DNA of 42,605 bases. Source: Desulfobacteraceae bacterium (lineage in GTDB: Bacteria > Desulfobacterota > Desulfobacteria > Desulfobacterales > Desulfobacteraceae). The stretch covers positions 1 to 42,605 of the forward strand of contig QZLA01000230.1 in assembly GCA_004796375.1 (NCBI GenBank), in the 5' to 3' direction. Below the pieces are notes generated by a model. It was not told the origin of the DNA. It was given only the letters and a program-made list of their open reading frames with translations, and did not search any database. Below, in pieces: positions 1 to 8,308 of this stretch (position 1 is the stretch's first letter; the number at the start of each line of letters is the position of its first letter). The position numbers were made by a program, and so were the translations under genes.

Positions 1-273
1 CAGTATCCCCCTGTAGTCGATCCCGACCCTGGCGGTCCTGCCTTGAATGTCAATGGATCGGATGGTCTGGCTCCTTTCCTGGAAAACTGCGGCAGCCTTT
101 TCGGCCAAGGCTTCAAACGCGTGCACCCCGTTGGCCGAGGCGGTTACTGCATCACCCGAGATATTCTTAAAACAGATCTCCGGATGAATCGATTTAAGCA
201 TCCCGGCAATATCAAACCGGTTGTATGATTTAACATACGACTGAACCAGTGTCTCGATCTGTTCTTTGTCCAC
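1..273 (-). CDS. NTF2-like/SnoaL-like domain protein, 3' part beyond window
   Basis: This is the 5' part of a gene running off the left edge; 91 codons are visible. The start is GTG, supported by a strong AAGGAG ribosome binding site seven bases upstream and by the lack of a better ATG. The protein opens with an amphipathic helix (DKEQIETLVQSYVKSYNRFD), then a segment typical of the cone-shaped NTF2-like/SnoaL fold: a helix, a 'HPEICFKNISGD' strand and a helix leading to an 'IRSIDIQGRTARVGIDY' strand. Such domains bind small hydrophobic ligands or act as isomerases, dehydratases or ketosteroid-type enzymes, but no specific role can be read here. It starts 26 bases after the stop of the DAHP synthase-prephenate dehydratase gene, so it is probably in the same Phe-attenuated transcript. 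The family assignment is moderate; the existence of the gene is fairly sure. Confidence 0.6.
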   Translation of the reverse strand, partial: MDKEQIETLVQSYVKSYNRFDIAGMLKSIHPEICFKNISGDAVTASANGVHAFEALAEKAAAVFQERSQTIRSIDIQGRTARVGIDYRGIL

Positions 274-299
274 GACGCTTCTCCTTAAAAGTTCAGGGG

Positions 300-2171
300 T
301 TAATACCGGCCCAGGATCCTGAAGATCTCAGCTTTTTCCATGATGCCGGCCTTCATGTCTGAAAGACTGCTGCTGTCAATGTCCGCTTCAAGCTCAATGT
401 AAAACATGTATTCCCAGGGTTTTCCCATGATGGGCCGGGATTCGAGCTTGACCAGGTTGATCTGGTAATCGTTGAATATCTTCATCACCTCAAACAACGC
501 ACCCGGCTTGTTCCCGGTAGAAAAAATAAGACAGGATTTTGTGGCCTCCTCCACCGGTGCTGCAGTTTTCGAGACAATGGCAAACCGGGTATAATTCCTG
601 GGATTGTCCTCGATGGCTTCCTCAAGGACCATCATCCCGAAAATATCTGCCGCCATGGAGGAACCAATGGCAGCAGCCTCCCTGTCACCGGATTCCTTGA
701 CCTGTTTGACCGCGCTGGCAGTGGCCTGGACAGGTACCAGTTCGATGTCCGGATACTGGTCCAGGTAGTTCCTGCATTGTGAGAACGCCGGCGGTGGTGC
801 TAAAATTCTCTTAATCCCACTAATGTCCGTGTTCTCATGTGCGATCAGGTGGTGCTTCACCCGGAGAGTGGTTTCACCGACAATATGGAGATCATGGGAC
901 TGGAGCAGATCGTAGTTTTCATGGATAGATCCGGACAGGGTGTTTTCCAGCGGGACAATGCCATATTCCACCCGGTTGTCTTCGACGGCCTTGAAGATCG
1001 CCCGGAATGTACTCATGGGGACCGCTTCCACCTCATCTGAAAAATATCCCTGGCTTGCCTTGTGACTGTATGCACCGTATTCACCAATAAACGCCACCCG
1101 GTTTCTTCCTGAACCTTCAGGTGCTGCAGACGGTGAACCGTTTTTCCTCAAATAATCAAAATCCAGTTGCTTACCCACCACCGGTGCAATGACATACAGA
1201 TCACGGGTGAGTTCGCCAAACTGTTCGGGGTACAGGGACTGGGGGCCGTCCGACAGGGCTTCGTCCGGATTGTGGTGCACCTCGATCATCAACGCGTCAG
1301 CGCCTGCGGCCACAGCCGCCCGGGCCATGGGGCTGACCTTTTCACGAATCCCGGTGGCATGGCTGGGATCGATGACAATGGGCAGGTGGGTCAGTTTTTT
1401 AAGCACTGGGATGGCGGACAGGTCCAGGGTGTTGCGTGTGTAAGGCTCAAAGGTCCGGATACCCCGCTCACAAAGGATCACGTTATTGTTGCCCTCGGCG
1501 GCAATGTATTCGGCAGACATCAGCCATTCCTGAATTGTAGAGGCCAACCCTCTTTTGAGTACCACAGGCTTTCCCATGCGGCCCACACATTTGAGCAGCT
1601 CAAAATTCTGCATATTCCGGGCACCAATCTGGACCACATCCACATATTTCATCATCAGATCGGCCTGGGCCGGTGAAGTGATTTCCGTAACGACACCCAG
1701 CCCGACTTCCTCCCGGACCTGGGCCAGGATCTTTAACCCCTCCTCTTCAAGCCCCTGGAATGAGTAGGGTGATGATCGGGGTTTATACGCGCCCCCCCGG
1801 AACAATACCGCCCCGTATTTCTTGACCTCCTTTGCGATGGTCATGGCCTGTTCCCGGCTCTCAATGGCGCAGGGACCTGCTATGACGGCGATCTTATCTC
1901 CGCCGATGGACACGTTCCCCACACGGACGATGGTGTCCTCGCTTTTCAGCTCCCGGGACACCAGTTTGTGCGCCGTAGAAATCGGCAGCACCTTTTCAAC
2001 ACCTTCAAGTTGCCGGCAATCCTCCATGTCAAGGCCGCATTTTCCGATCACGCCGATCACGTTTTTTCCCGCATCGGTTATTTCCCGGGTAATGCAGCCA
2101 TGATCCGACAACATATTCTTGATTACATTTTTCTGGTTTGGTGTAATCTCCTTTTTCAATACCAGTATCAT
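300..2171 (-). CDS. Fused DAHP synthase - prephenate dehydratase
   Basis: A 623-residue fusion of the first shikimate enzyme (PEP + erythrose 4-phosphate to DAHP) and the enzyme making phenylpyruvate from prephenate. Residues 1-70 are the ferredoxin-like regulatory domain seen on type I-beta DAHP synthases. Residues about 80-345 are the synthase barrel, with [25 protein letters not shown] and VIDPSHATG. After a short Ser/Pro/Gly linker (345-356) comes prephenate dehydratase (357-535), with [18 protein letters not shown] and the NYTRF motif (Thr528). A C-terminal ACT domain (about 545-620) has GALF and ESRP, the Phe-binding motifs of PheA. No chorismate mutase is present. The usual SHPQxxxQC motif reads APPPAFSQC (458-466). 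AAGGAG precedes the ATG. The upstream Phe leader implies control by Phe attenuation, and the ACT domain implies feedback by Phe. Domain calls are firm; that both activities are retained is inference. Confidence 0.93.
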   Translation of the reverse strand: MILVLKKEITPNQKNVIKNMLSDHGCITREITDAGKNVIGVIGKCGLDMEDCRQLEGVEKVLPISTAHKLVSRELKSEDTIVRVGNVSIGGDKIAVIAGPCAIESREQAMTIAKEVKKYGAVLFRGGAYKPRSSPYSFQGLEEEGLKILAQVREEVGLGVVTEITSPAQADLMMKYVDVVQIGARNMQNFELLKCVGRMGKPVVLKRGLASTIQEWLMSAEYIAAEGNNNVILCERGIRTFEPYTRNTLDLSAIPVLKKLTHLPIVIDPSHATGIREKVSPMARAAVAAGADALMIEVHHNPDEALSDGPQSLYPEQFGELTRDLYVIAPVVGKQLDFDYLRKNGSPSAAPEGSGRNRVAFIGEYGAYSHKASQGYFSDEVEAVPMSTFRAIFKAVEDNRVEYGIVPLENTLSGSIHENYDLLQSHDLHIVGETTLRVKHHLIAHENTDISGIKRILAPPPAFSQCRNYLDQYPDIELVPVQATASAVKQVKESGDREAAAIGSSMAADIFGMMVLEEAIEDNPRNYTRFAIVSKTAAPVEEATKSCLIFSTGNKPGALFEVMKIFNDYQINLVKLESRPIMGKPWEYMFYIELEADIDSSSLSDMKAGIMEKAEIFRILGRY

Positions 2172-2207
2172 TTTAATTCTCCTTAAAAGTTAAACTGCCC
2201 ATAAAAT

Positions 2208-2236
2208 AAAAAAGGCCCTGGGAAATTCCCAGGGCC
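2208..2236 (-). terminator. Second (promoter-distal) leader terminator hairpin
   Basis: In the minus-strand RNA a 10-bp perfect stem (GGCCCTGGGA with TCCCAGGGCC, three-base loop) is followed by six U residues, ending about 36 bases before the start codon of the DAHP synthase fusion. It has the form of an intrinsic terminator. Lying between attenuator 1 and the gene, it must also be relieved for expression. Its 5' arm can pair (seven bases, one G-U) with the 3' arm of the first terminator, so it may be part of the same switch. Confidence 0.7.
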
Positions 2237-2243
2237 AAAAACT

Positions 2244-2279
2244 AAAAAACCCCGGGTGGCCTGATGTCCACCCGGGGTT
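2244..2279 (-). terminator. Phe attenuator terminator (segments 3:4)
   Basis: In the minus-strand RNA, a 12-bp perfect stem (AACCCCGGGTGG with CCACCCGGGGTT, eight-base loop) runs straight into six U residues. It starts about 19 bases after the stop codon of the Phe-rich leader peptide. Its 5' arm overlaps a ten-base segment (2266-2275) that can instead pair completely, with two G-U pairs, with 2306-2315 at the end of the leader reading frame. Terminator and antiterminator are therefore mutually exclusive, as in pheA/trp attenuators. Confidence 0.85.
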
Positions 2280-2297
2280 CGTTTAACTAAATCTTAG

Positions 2298-2384
2298 TCA
2301 CGAAACCGGACGGACGTTCCTAAAAAAGAAAAAGAAACGTCCAAAACTAAAAATGCTGATTCTCTGTGCTAAACTGTGGTTCAT
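2298..2384 (-). CDS. Phe-rich leader peptide of attenuator (pheL-like)
   Basis: A 28-codon open reading frame (ATG to TGA) in the leader of the DAHP synthase-prephenate dehydratase gene. It starts MNHSLAQRIS and contains IFSFGRFFFFF: seven Phe codons, five of them consecutive. This is the hallmark of a regulatory leader peptide whose translation senses charged tRNA-Phe (compare the enterobacterial pheL). The Phe codons lie in the loop of a seven-base-pair hairpin (2336-2342 with 2312-2318, the 1:2 pairing). A ribosome stalled on them would block 1:2 and allow 2:3, the antiterminator. The ribosome binding site is weak (GAG about 11 bases upstream). The peptide itself is expected to have no function beyond attenuation. 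Confidence 0.85.
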   Translation of the reverse strand: MNHSLAQRISIFSFGRFFFFFRNVRPVS

Positions 2385-2442
2385 GATATTTATTGCTCGA
2401 TAGTTAGTTACCGATATCGTTATTTATCTCAATCTTGGGTTC

Positions 2443-2471
2443 TTTGTACAGATGAATCCCCTGCATGTCAA
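2443..2471 (-). promoter_or_regulatory. Promoter of the Phe operon (sigma70-like)
   Basis: On the minus strand a perfect TTGACA (-35, 2466-2471) is followed after 17 bases by TACAAA (-10, 2443-2448; four of six consensus bases). It lies about 60 bases upstream of the leader peptide start and just after the stop of the preceding chemoreceptor gene. Transcription from here would give a leader of roughly 265 bases. Position and spacing fit well; not tested. Confidence 0.55.
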
Positions 2472-2474
2472 CCC

Positions 2475-5327
2475 TTATTTCGACGCATTATCAGATCCTA
2501 ACTTTTCCTTTAAATACGGGACATAGGCCATATCCACTTCCATGATATGGGACCTGAGCCAACTGGTGAGAAAATCCATGAGTTCCATGGACAGGGACGC
2601 ACTGCCGGATTTGAACTCCTTTTGAAACTCAAGAACCTTGGCCACCAGATTTTCATGGATCTCCTTGTGTGAGCCGGTTTCCGGATACCCATACTTGTCA
2701 AACAACTCCTCTTCATGGGCAAAGTGCTGGACAGTGTAGTCCGCCAGTTCTGACAGCACCTTGCCGGATTCCAATGCCCCGTGCTTGAGCTTCATGGCCC
2801 GATGGAGCTGGTTCACCAGGCGAACCAGGGTTTGATGCTGGCTGTCAATCTCATCGATTCCGGTTTCCAGTTTGGGTCCCCACGCCATGAGATCCGGTAT
2901 ATCCTCCTCATTAAGGTCGTTGGGATCATCGATATCTGCTTCCTCGATGGATACCTTGAAAATACTGATCATGTCCCTGAGTTTGGATGAAAGCTTGGAC
3001 AGGTCCTGTGCGCTCCGGTTCATCTGAACGCCTTTCTGGCTGATCTCCTCTGCAACCGTATTGACCTGGGAAATATCCTGTGCAATCTCCGAAGACACCT
3101 GAGAGCTCTGGGCCACATTCTCATTGACCTCTGCAATGCCTGCAGATGCCTGATCAATGTTCGTGGCCACCTCGGAGGCAGAGGCAGACTGCTCATCAAT
3201 GGCAGCCGCAATGGTGTTCACAATCTCTGTTACATCCGAAATCACACCGGTGATCTTTTCAACATCACCTACGGTATCGTCGGTTGAATGCTGTATCCCA
3301 GAAATTTTCTCGCGGATATCCAATGTCGCATTGGCGGTCTGATTGGCAAGGCCCTTGATCTCGGAGGCGACCACAGCAAATCCCCGGCCTGCTTCACCTG
3401 CCCTTGCAGCCTCAATGGTGGCATTGAGTGCAAGAAGGTTGGTCTGCTCGGCAATTTCAGTGATCACTTCGGTCACCTGTGAGATTTCCCTGGCAGCATC
3501 TCCCAACAGCCCGACGCGTTCCGAAGCATGCCGGACCTGCTGGGCGGCATTCTCAGAGATCTCCCTGGCCTTGTCACAATTGACTGCCACTTCGTTGAGT
3601 GTCACCTTCATCTGACCAGCGCTGTCCGAAACCATGCCCACATTGGTAGAGGCCTCTTCACTGGCCGCTGCCACGGAATTCATATTGGCACTCATCTCTT
3701 CGGCCGCTGCCGCAACCGAATTGGAACGTGAGTTCAGATCATCCGCTTCTTCAGACATCTGCTCGGAGACCACCAGCAGTTCCCCTGATGCTGCGGTAAC
3801 GGTTTCGGAATTCACACCGATATCCACGATAATCGAATTCAACTTGGCCACAAACGCGTTAAAGGACTCTGCCAGTTGCCCGATCTCATCCCGGGTCCTG
3901 ATCTCGATTCTCTGGGTAAGGTCACCGTCACCTTGTGCAATATCCTTTAAGGCAAACAAGACCTTTTTAATCGGGGTCAGAATCATCCGGGTCAGAATAA
4001 ACGCGATCACACATCCGGCAACCAGCGCCAGTATACTTCCCGCAAGGATCAGGAACTGGGAGTTGCTGATCTGTTTCTGCATACCGGCCTGCTGGGACTC
4101 CTTGCCTGCCGAGCAGATGGTCTGGATATTTCCGGCACTGGATTCCATTTCAGTGCTGACGGTCTGCTGATTTTTCATCATATCAGCATAGCTGGTAAAA
4201 GATGTCAGGTAGTTTTTCACCGCCTCCTGGATGCCTTCCAAAGGCTTGGTTTTATCCTCATCATCAATATTTTCCTTGATTTCAGTAATGATCCCGTCTA
4301 TGGAGGAAATACTTTCAGTGATGGTTTTAAAAATGCGTTCATCTTCAGTCCGGATATACTCTTTTTCAAGAATACGCGTGTTGAGCAATACTTTTGCAAT
4401 CTGGTCCGCCCCGGATGACAGGTCCATCATCTGCCCGGAGAAGATCTGGACGTCCTCCACATAGAATTCCAGCTGCTCCTGCATCTCCTGCTGGAAATTG
4501 ATCACCCTGCGCTGAAATGCCTTGGCCGCCTTGATGACGGCCAGGTTATTCTCGTCGGTTTTATCAGCAAAAAATGCCTGGGCCTTTTCCATGATATCTT
4601 TCTGGGTTGTCAGAATGTTATCCAGTCCCTTTTTGGATGTATCATCCTCCAGAAGAGAAGCAACCTCGTTGCAGGTATTGGTGAGATCCTTGTGCCGCAT
4701 TTTCCATTCCACCAGGACAGACGGCTTTTCCTCGATATTGATCTCGGTTAATGCTCTTCGATACCCCGTGGCTACCAGATAGGCTTCATTGATCTTTGCG
4801 GCATATGCGACCCGGGTTCTCAAGGTACCGATCCGGGTTTCACTCTCATCACGGAGCGAGTCATATTTCTGCTTTTGATCATCCCTGATGTTTGATGTGA
4901 TTTCGAGGGCTGTGCTGGCTTTCTGGTTCATTTCAGCCATCAGCGTATCCTTATTCCGGGCCAGGGACACATAGTCGGAAAAGGCCTTTTCATATTGCCC
5001 GGACAGCTTCAAGATATCTGCAATCTGGTTCCGGGTATCCTCTGAGTCAGCATTGGCCTGAATCTCCTTACCCAGGCTTTTTAAATCGACAATCTCTCTT
5101 TCAACCGTCTTCACAGCATCGTCAGACTGGTTAAGGATAAAACTCTTTTCATTCTGTCTGGCAGTTAAAATATGGCTGACCAGCGCCTCATACTGATTTG
5201 CCGCCTTGACTTTGACTACCACCTGGTTCAGTCCGACCCTGCCGACAAAAGCGAGCAGGATGAGTAATATTAAAATAATCAAGAACCCACCGGTGATTTT
5301 CTTAGCCAGACTTACTTTGTTGAGCAT
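2475..5327 (-). CDS. Methyl-accepting chemotaxis protein with C-terminal bacteriohemerythrin
   Basis: A 950-residue chemoreceptor. TM1 is residues 11-29. A long, almost purely helical periplasmic region (about 35-420, helical-bundle type) follows, then TM2 (about 421-447), HAMP (LTPIKKVLFALKDIAQGDGD...DEIGQLAESFNAF), and the signalling bundle whose hairpin tip carries [32 protein letters not shown] (about 626-658). At the C terminus (about 812-945) is a complete bacteriohemerythrin: IDSQHQ, HFAHEEE, HKEIH and HIMEVD supply the di-iron ligands. By analogy with DcrH of Desulfovibrio it should sense O2 in the cytoplasm and signal through CheA/CheW, which are not encoded here. The ATG at 5327 is chosen because GGAGGG lies seven bases upstream; a TTG 12 bases earlier would place that site inside the gene. 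Confidence 0.93.
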   Translation of the reverse strand: MLNKVSLAKKITGGFLIILILLILLAFVGRVGLNQVVVKVKAANQYEALVSHILTARQNEKSFILNQSDDAVKTVEREIVDLKSLGKEIQANADSEDTRNQIADILKLSGQYEKAFSDYVSLARNKDTLMAEMNQKASTALEITSNIRDDQKQKYDSLRDESETRIGTLRTRVAYAAKINEAYLVATGYRRALTEINIEEKPSVLVEWKMRHKDLTNTCNEVASLLEDDTSKKGLDNILTTQKDIMEKAQAFFADKTDENNLAVIKAAKAFQRRVINFQQEMQEQLEFYVEDVQIFSGQMMDLSSGADQIAKVLLNTRILEKEYIRTEDERIFKTITESISSIDGIITEIKENIDDEDKTKPLEGIQEAVKNYLTSFTSYADMMKNQQTVSTEMESSAGNIQTICSAGKESQQAGMQKQISNSQFLILAGSILALVAGCVIAFILTRMILTPIKKVLFALKDIAQGDGDLTQRIEIRTRDEIGQLAESFNAFVAKLNSIIVDIGVNSETVTAASGELLVVSEQMSEEADDLNSRSNSVAAAAEEMSANMNSVAAASEEASTNVGMVSDSAGQMKVTLNEVAVNCDKAREISENAAQQVRHASERVGLLGDAAREISQVTEVITEIAEQTNLLALNATIEAARAGEAGRGFAVVASEIKGLANQTANATLDIREKISGIQHSTDDTVGDVEKITGVISDVTEIVNTIAAAIDEQSASASEVATNIDQASAGIAEVNENVAQSSQVSSEIAQDISQVNTVAEEISQKGVQMNRSAQDLSKLSSKLRDMISIFKVSIEEADIDDPNDLNEEDIPDLMAWGPKLETGIDEIDSQHQTLVRLVNQLHRAMKLKHGALESGKVLSELADYTVQHFAHEEELFDKYGYPETGSHKEIHENLVAKVLEFQKEFKSGSASLSMELMDFLTSWLRSHIMEVDMAYVPYLKEKLGSDNASK

Positions 5328-5370
5328 ACTTCCCTCCAAAAAGGTAATCTATGGATAATAAACACCCTAA

Positions 5371-5399
5371 AATGTAAAGAAAACTGACTGGTTTTGCAA
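5371..5399 (-). promoter_or_regulatory. Possible promoter of the hemerythrin chemoreceptor
   Basis: On the minus strand TTGCAA (5394-5399), 17 bases, then TACATT (5371-5376), 44 bases before the start codon. Each hexamer matches four of six consensus bases, so this is only a candidate. Confidence 0.3.
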
Positions 5400-5457
5400 G
5401 GAGAATTGCTTAAAACTGCCTGGAACAAATGGTGTCATAAAAAACCAATGAAATAAT

Positions 5458-5486
5458 TTGACTTTTTGCTGAATTCAATCCAGAAT
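5458..5486 (+). promoter_or_regulatory. Possible promoter of the Cache-type chemoreceptor
   Basis: TTGACT (5458-5463), 17 bases, then CAGAAT (5481-5486), about 57 bases upstream of the ATG. The -35 is good and the -10 poor. It shares the 216-base divergent intergenic region with the other chemoreceptor. No sigma54-type or sigma28-type element was recognised. Confidence 0.3.
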
Positions 5487-5543
5487 CAGCAGGCACGTTT
5501 TAGATACTTGAATAATTAAGGCCCAAGGCCCTGGAGTAAAAAA

Positions 5544-7505
5544 ATGAACCTAAAGTCAAAAATTCTGGTCCCCATCGTTCTGCTGATTGCACTCAGCGTG
5601 GTGATATCGACCTACATATCCTTTTTTTCACTGAATAAAACCATTTTTAAACTGTCCAAGGAGCAGATGGCCGATAAAAGCCTTTCTATCCAGATCCGTT
5701 TCAGCGACCGCCTGGATCAGTTATCGGCCGAAACCCAGAAGCTTGCCGAATTCAAGGATATTCAAAAAGCAACGAAATACAAAGGCTTGAGAGAAAAAGC
5801 CTCCAAGTTCTTTACCAATTATATGTCCAACAAACCCTATCTTGAGCAGGTGGCCATTGCAGACCTGACGGGCCAGGTGATCGCGTCAAACATTGAAGGG
5901 GCCTCAGCTGACCGTGCACTTGCTGACACCGATTACTACCGGAAGGCCAAGGAGGGGGATATGGCAGTGTCCTCTCCGTTTAAAAGCCCGATTTCCGGTC
6001 AGGTCGTGTTTTCCATAGCCGTTCCGGTTCTGATGAACAAACAGATCAGCGGGGTGTTGTTGGCAGACATCATGATCGCTCCCCTTGGAGACCAGATCAT
6101 CAAACCGGTTAAAATGGGCACCCAGGGGACCTCATTTTTAGCAGATGCCAACGGGATGATGCTGTACCATCCGGATAAAAAGCAGGTGATGAGCTTCAAC
6201 CTGGCCGACCAGGATTACGGCAAGCTGATGATTAAAGAGAAAAAAGGATTTACACAGTATCCATGGGAGGGTAAAGAGACCATTGTCAGCTTTACCTCCC
6301 TTGACAGCACCTCCTGGATCATCGGCGTAGGTGCGACCGTCCAGGAATTAACCGCCCCTGCCAAGCGGATGCGCAACATGCTCTCCATTATTGCGGTGGT
6401 GACCATTCTCATTCTCGCCGTCTGCATACTGATTACCATCCAGCTTCTCGTCGTCCGGCCGGTAAATGTGGTATGCGACAGCCTCAAGGATATTGCCCAG
6501 GGTGAAGGTGACCTGACCAAACGGCTTGAAGTGAAATCCAAGGATGAAATCAGTCAGCTTGGACTGTGGTTCAACTCTTTTATCGAAAAGCTTGAATCGA
6601 TTATCTCGGATGTCATGCAAAACGCGGATACCGTTAAAAATTCGTCATCCGAACTGTCCGGACTGGCTCGCACCATGTCTGACAGTGCGGATGAAATGAA
6701 TACCCGATCCGGTGATCTGGCCAAGGATGCAGACGACATGAGCCTGAACATGAACTCGGTTGCCGCAGCAGTGGAGCAGGCCAGTACCAATATCAATATG
6801 GTATCCACGGCCGCGGAACAGCTCAACTCCTCCATCACCAGTATTGCCCAGAATTCAGAACAGGGCCGCACCGTGACCAGCGAAGCCGTATCTAAAGCCC
6901 ATGAAGCATCCAACCGGATCGATGAGCTGGGCTCGGCAACCGAAGAAATCAGCCGTGTGACCGGTGTGATATCTGAAATCTCGGAACAGACCAACCTGCT
7001 GGCCCTGAATGCCACCATCGAGGCTGCGCGGGCAGGTGAGGCCGGTAAGGGATTTGCCGTTGTTGCCTCTGAAATCAAGGATCTGGCCAATCAAACCGCC
7101 CAGGCCACAGAGGACATAAAAACCAAGGTCCTGGCCATCCAGAATTCCACCTCACAAAGTGTCAAGGATATTCAATCGGTATCCGGGGTGATCGACAATG
7201 TAAACAGTATTGTAACCAATATTGCCGATGCAGTGGAGCAGCAGTCCGCGACAACGGAAGAGATCACCCAGAACATCATCCAGGCGTCTGCAGGTCTGAA
7301 TGAGGTCAATGAAAGTGTCGCCAACACCTCCCAGAAAGCCGAAGGGATCGCCGGCAATGTTGCAGATGTGAGCAAGTCCTCCGGATATATTTCAGAAAGC
7401 AGCCTGAAGGTGAATCAAAGTTCCCAGTCGCTTTTGGACCTGTCTATCAATCTCTCAGACCTGATTTCCGGATTCAAGGTGTCCCAAAAAGACCGGGAGG
7501 TATAA
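5544..7505 (+). CDS. Methyl-accepting chemotaxis protein with Cache-like periplasmic sensor
   Basis: A 653-residue chemoreceptor. TM1 spans about residues 7-28. The periplasmic domain (about 30-280) has the order of a double-Cache (PDC) sensor, with [32 protein letters not shown] and [17 protein letters not shown] strands. TM2 is about 284-308, followed by HAMP ([30 protein letters not shown]). The signalling bundle carries the conserved tip [35 protein letters not shown] (about 479-515). The ligand cannot be read; such domains often bind amino acids or carboxylates. GGAG seven bases before the ATG supports the start. It is transcribed divergently from the hemerythrin receptor and its stop lies four bases from the convergent NAD synthetase. 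No pentapeptide CheR tether is seen at the C terminus (it ends KDREV). Confidence 0.92.
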   Translation: MNLKSKILVPIVLLIALSVVISTYISFFSLNKTIFKLSKEQMADKSLSIQIRFSDRLDQLSAETQKLAEFKDIQKATKYKGLREKASKFFTNYMSNKPYLEQVAIADLTGQVIASNIEGASADRALADTDYYRKAKEGDMAVSSPFKSPISGQVVFSIAVPVLMNKQISGVLLADIMIAPLGDQIIKPVKMGTQGTSFLADANGMMLYHPDKKQVMSFNLADQDYGKLMIKEKKGFTQYPWEGKETIVSFTSLDSTSWIIGVGATVQELTAPAKRMRNMLSIIAVVTILILAVCILITIQLLVVRPVNVVCDSLKDIAQGEGDLTKRLEVKSKDEISQLGLWFNSFIEKLESIISDVMQNADTVKNSSSELSGLARTMSDSADEMNTRSGDLAKDADDMSLNMNSVAAAVEQASTNINMVSTAAEQLNSSITSIAQNSEQGRTVTSEAVSKAHEASNRIDELGSATEEISRVTGVISEISEQTNLLALNATIEAARAGEAGKGFAVVASEIKDLANQTAQATEDIKTKVLAIQNSTSQSVKDIQSVSGVIDNVNSIVTNIADAVEQQSATTEEITQNIIQASAGLNEVNESVANTSQKAEGIAGNVADVSKSSGYISESSLKVNQSSQSLLDLSINLSDLISGFKVSQKDREV

Positions 7506-7509
7506 GCAG

Positions 7510-8283
7510 CTAATCCCTTAAGCTGTCAGGGATGATACAGACCGGAATGGGTTCCATTTTGTGGCGGTTGGTCCGGTTGAACCGGGTATAGATTTCCATG
7601 ACCTGTTTTTCACGGCCCGTTAGTGCACCTGGATCTCCGTCAAATCCCATGGCCCATTCCAGCTCCGGATAGGAGGCGCCGATCTGACCTTCATCCGTGC
7701 GGTTGTCTTCAAACAGCCCGTCAGTGGGTGCGGCGTTCTGGATATCCTCCATGATCCCAAGCGCTTTTGCAAGTTCATACACCTCTGATTTCACCAGGTC
7801 GGCAATCGGTGAAATGTCCACGCCGCCATCTCCGTGTTTGGTATAGAATCCCACGCCGAAATCTTCCACCTTGTTCCCGGTCCCGGCAACCAGCATCCGG
7901 TGGTGGGTCGCATGGGCATACAGGGTGACCATCCGGAGTCTGGACCGGGTATTGGCCATGGTCAGGTCATCCTGGATCGCTTTAGAAAAGCATGTGGAGA
8001 CCGCATCCAGGAGCGGCGACAGGTCAACATGATGGCCTTTGACATTTTCAAATGCGCTCTCCAGCCATGCAATATGCGCGCTTGAGCGGGCATATTGGTC
8101 CTCGGCCTGGTAGATGGGCATGTTCAATGCCAGCGTCTCCATGCCGGTTTTAGCGCACAGCGTGGAGGTCACTGCAGAATCAATACCGCCGGATACCCCG
8201 ACAACAAATCCGTTCAGACCTGAATCCTTAGCATATGTCCCAAGCCAGTCTACAATATAATCAATTACCTTGTCTGTCTGCAT
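7510..8283 (-). CDS. nadE: NAD synthetase, ammonia-dependent type
   Basis: A 257-residue protein catalysing the last step of NAD synthesis, deamido-NAD + NH3 + ATP to NAD. Visible motifs are the P-loop-like SGGIDSA near residue 31, the GTGNKVEDFGVGFYTKHGDGGVDISPIADL block and PTDGLF...TDEGQIG. There is no N-terminal nitrilase (glutaminase) domain, so free ammonia or a partner should supply nitrogen. The ATG at 8283 is preferred: a TTG 42 bases upstream would overlap the end of glgB and add residues outside the family's usual start. It is the last gene of the glycogen operon, 25 bases after glgB, an unusual place for nadE. It ends four bases from the convergent chemoreceptor gene. Confidence 0.93.
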   Translation of the reverse strand: MQTDKVIDYIVDWLGTYAKDSGLNGFVVGVSGGIDSAVTSTLCAKTGMETLALNMPIYQAEDQYARSSAHIAWLESAFENVKGHHVDLSPLLDAVSTCFSKAIQDDLTMANTRSRLRMVTLYAHATHHRMLVAGTGNKVEDFGVGFYTKHGDGGVDISPIADLVKSEVYELAKALGIMEDIQNAAPTDGLFEDNRTDEGQIGASYPELEWAMGFDGDPGALTGREKQVMEIYTRFNRTNRHKMEPIPVCIIPDSLRD

Positions 8284-8308
8284 ATCCTTCCATTCCTCAC
8301 AATTGGGT

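Noticed and set aside
5328-5339. TTG start adding four residues to the hemerythrin chemoreceptor
   Set aside because: The GGAGGG ribosome site would lie inside the coding region; the ATG at 5327 has the correct spacing.
7505-7530. Small inverted repeat between the chemoreceptor and nadE ends (CAGCT / AGCTG)
   Set aside because: A five-base stem without a U-tract is too weak for a bidirectional terminator.
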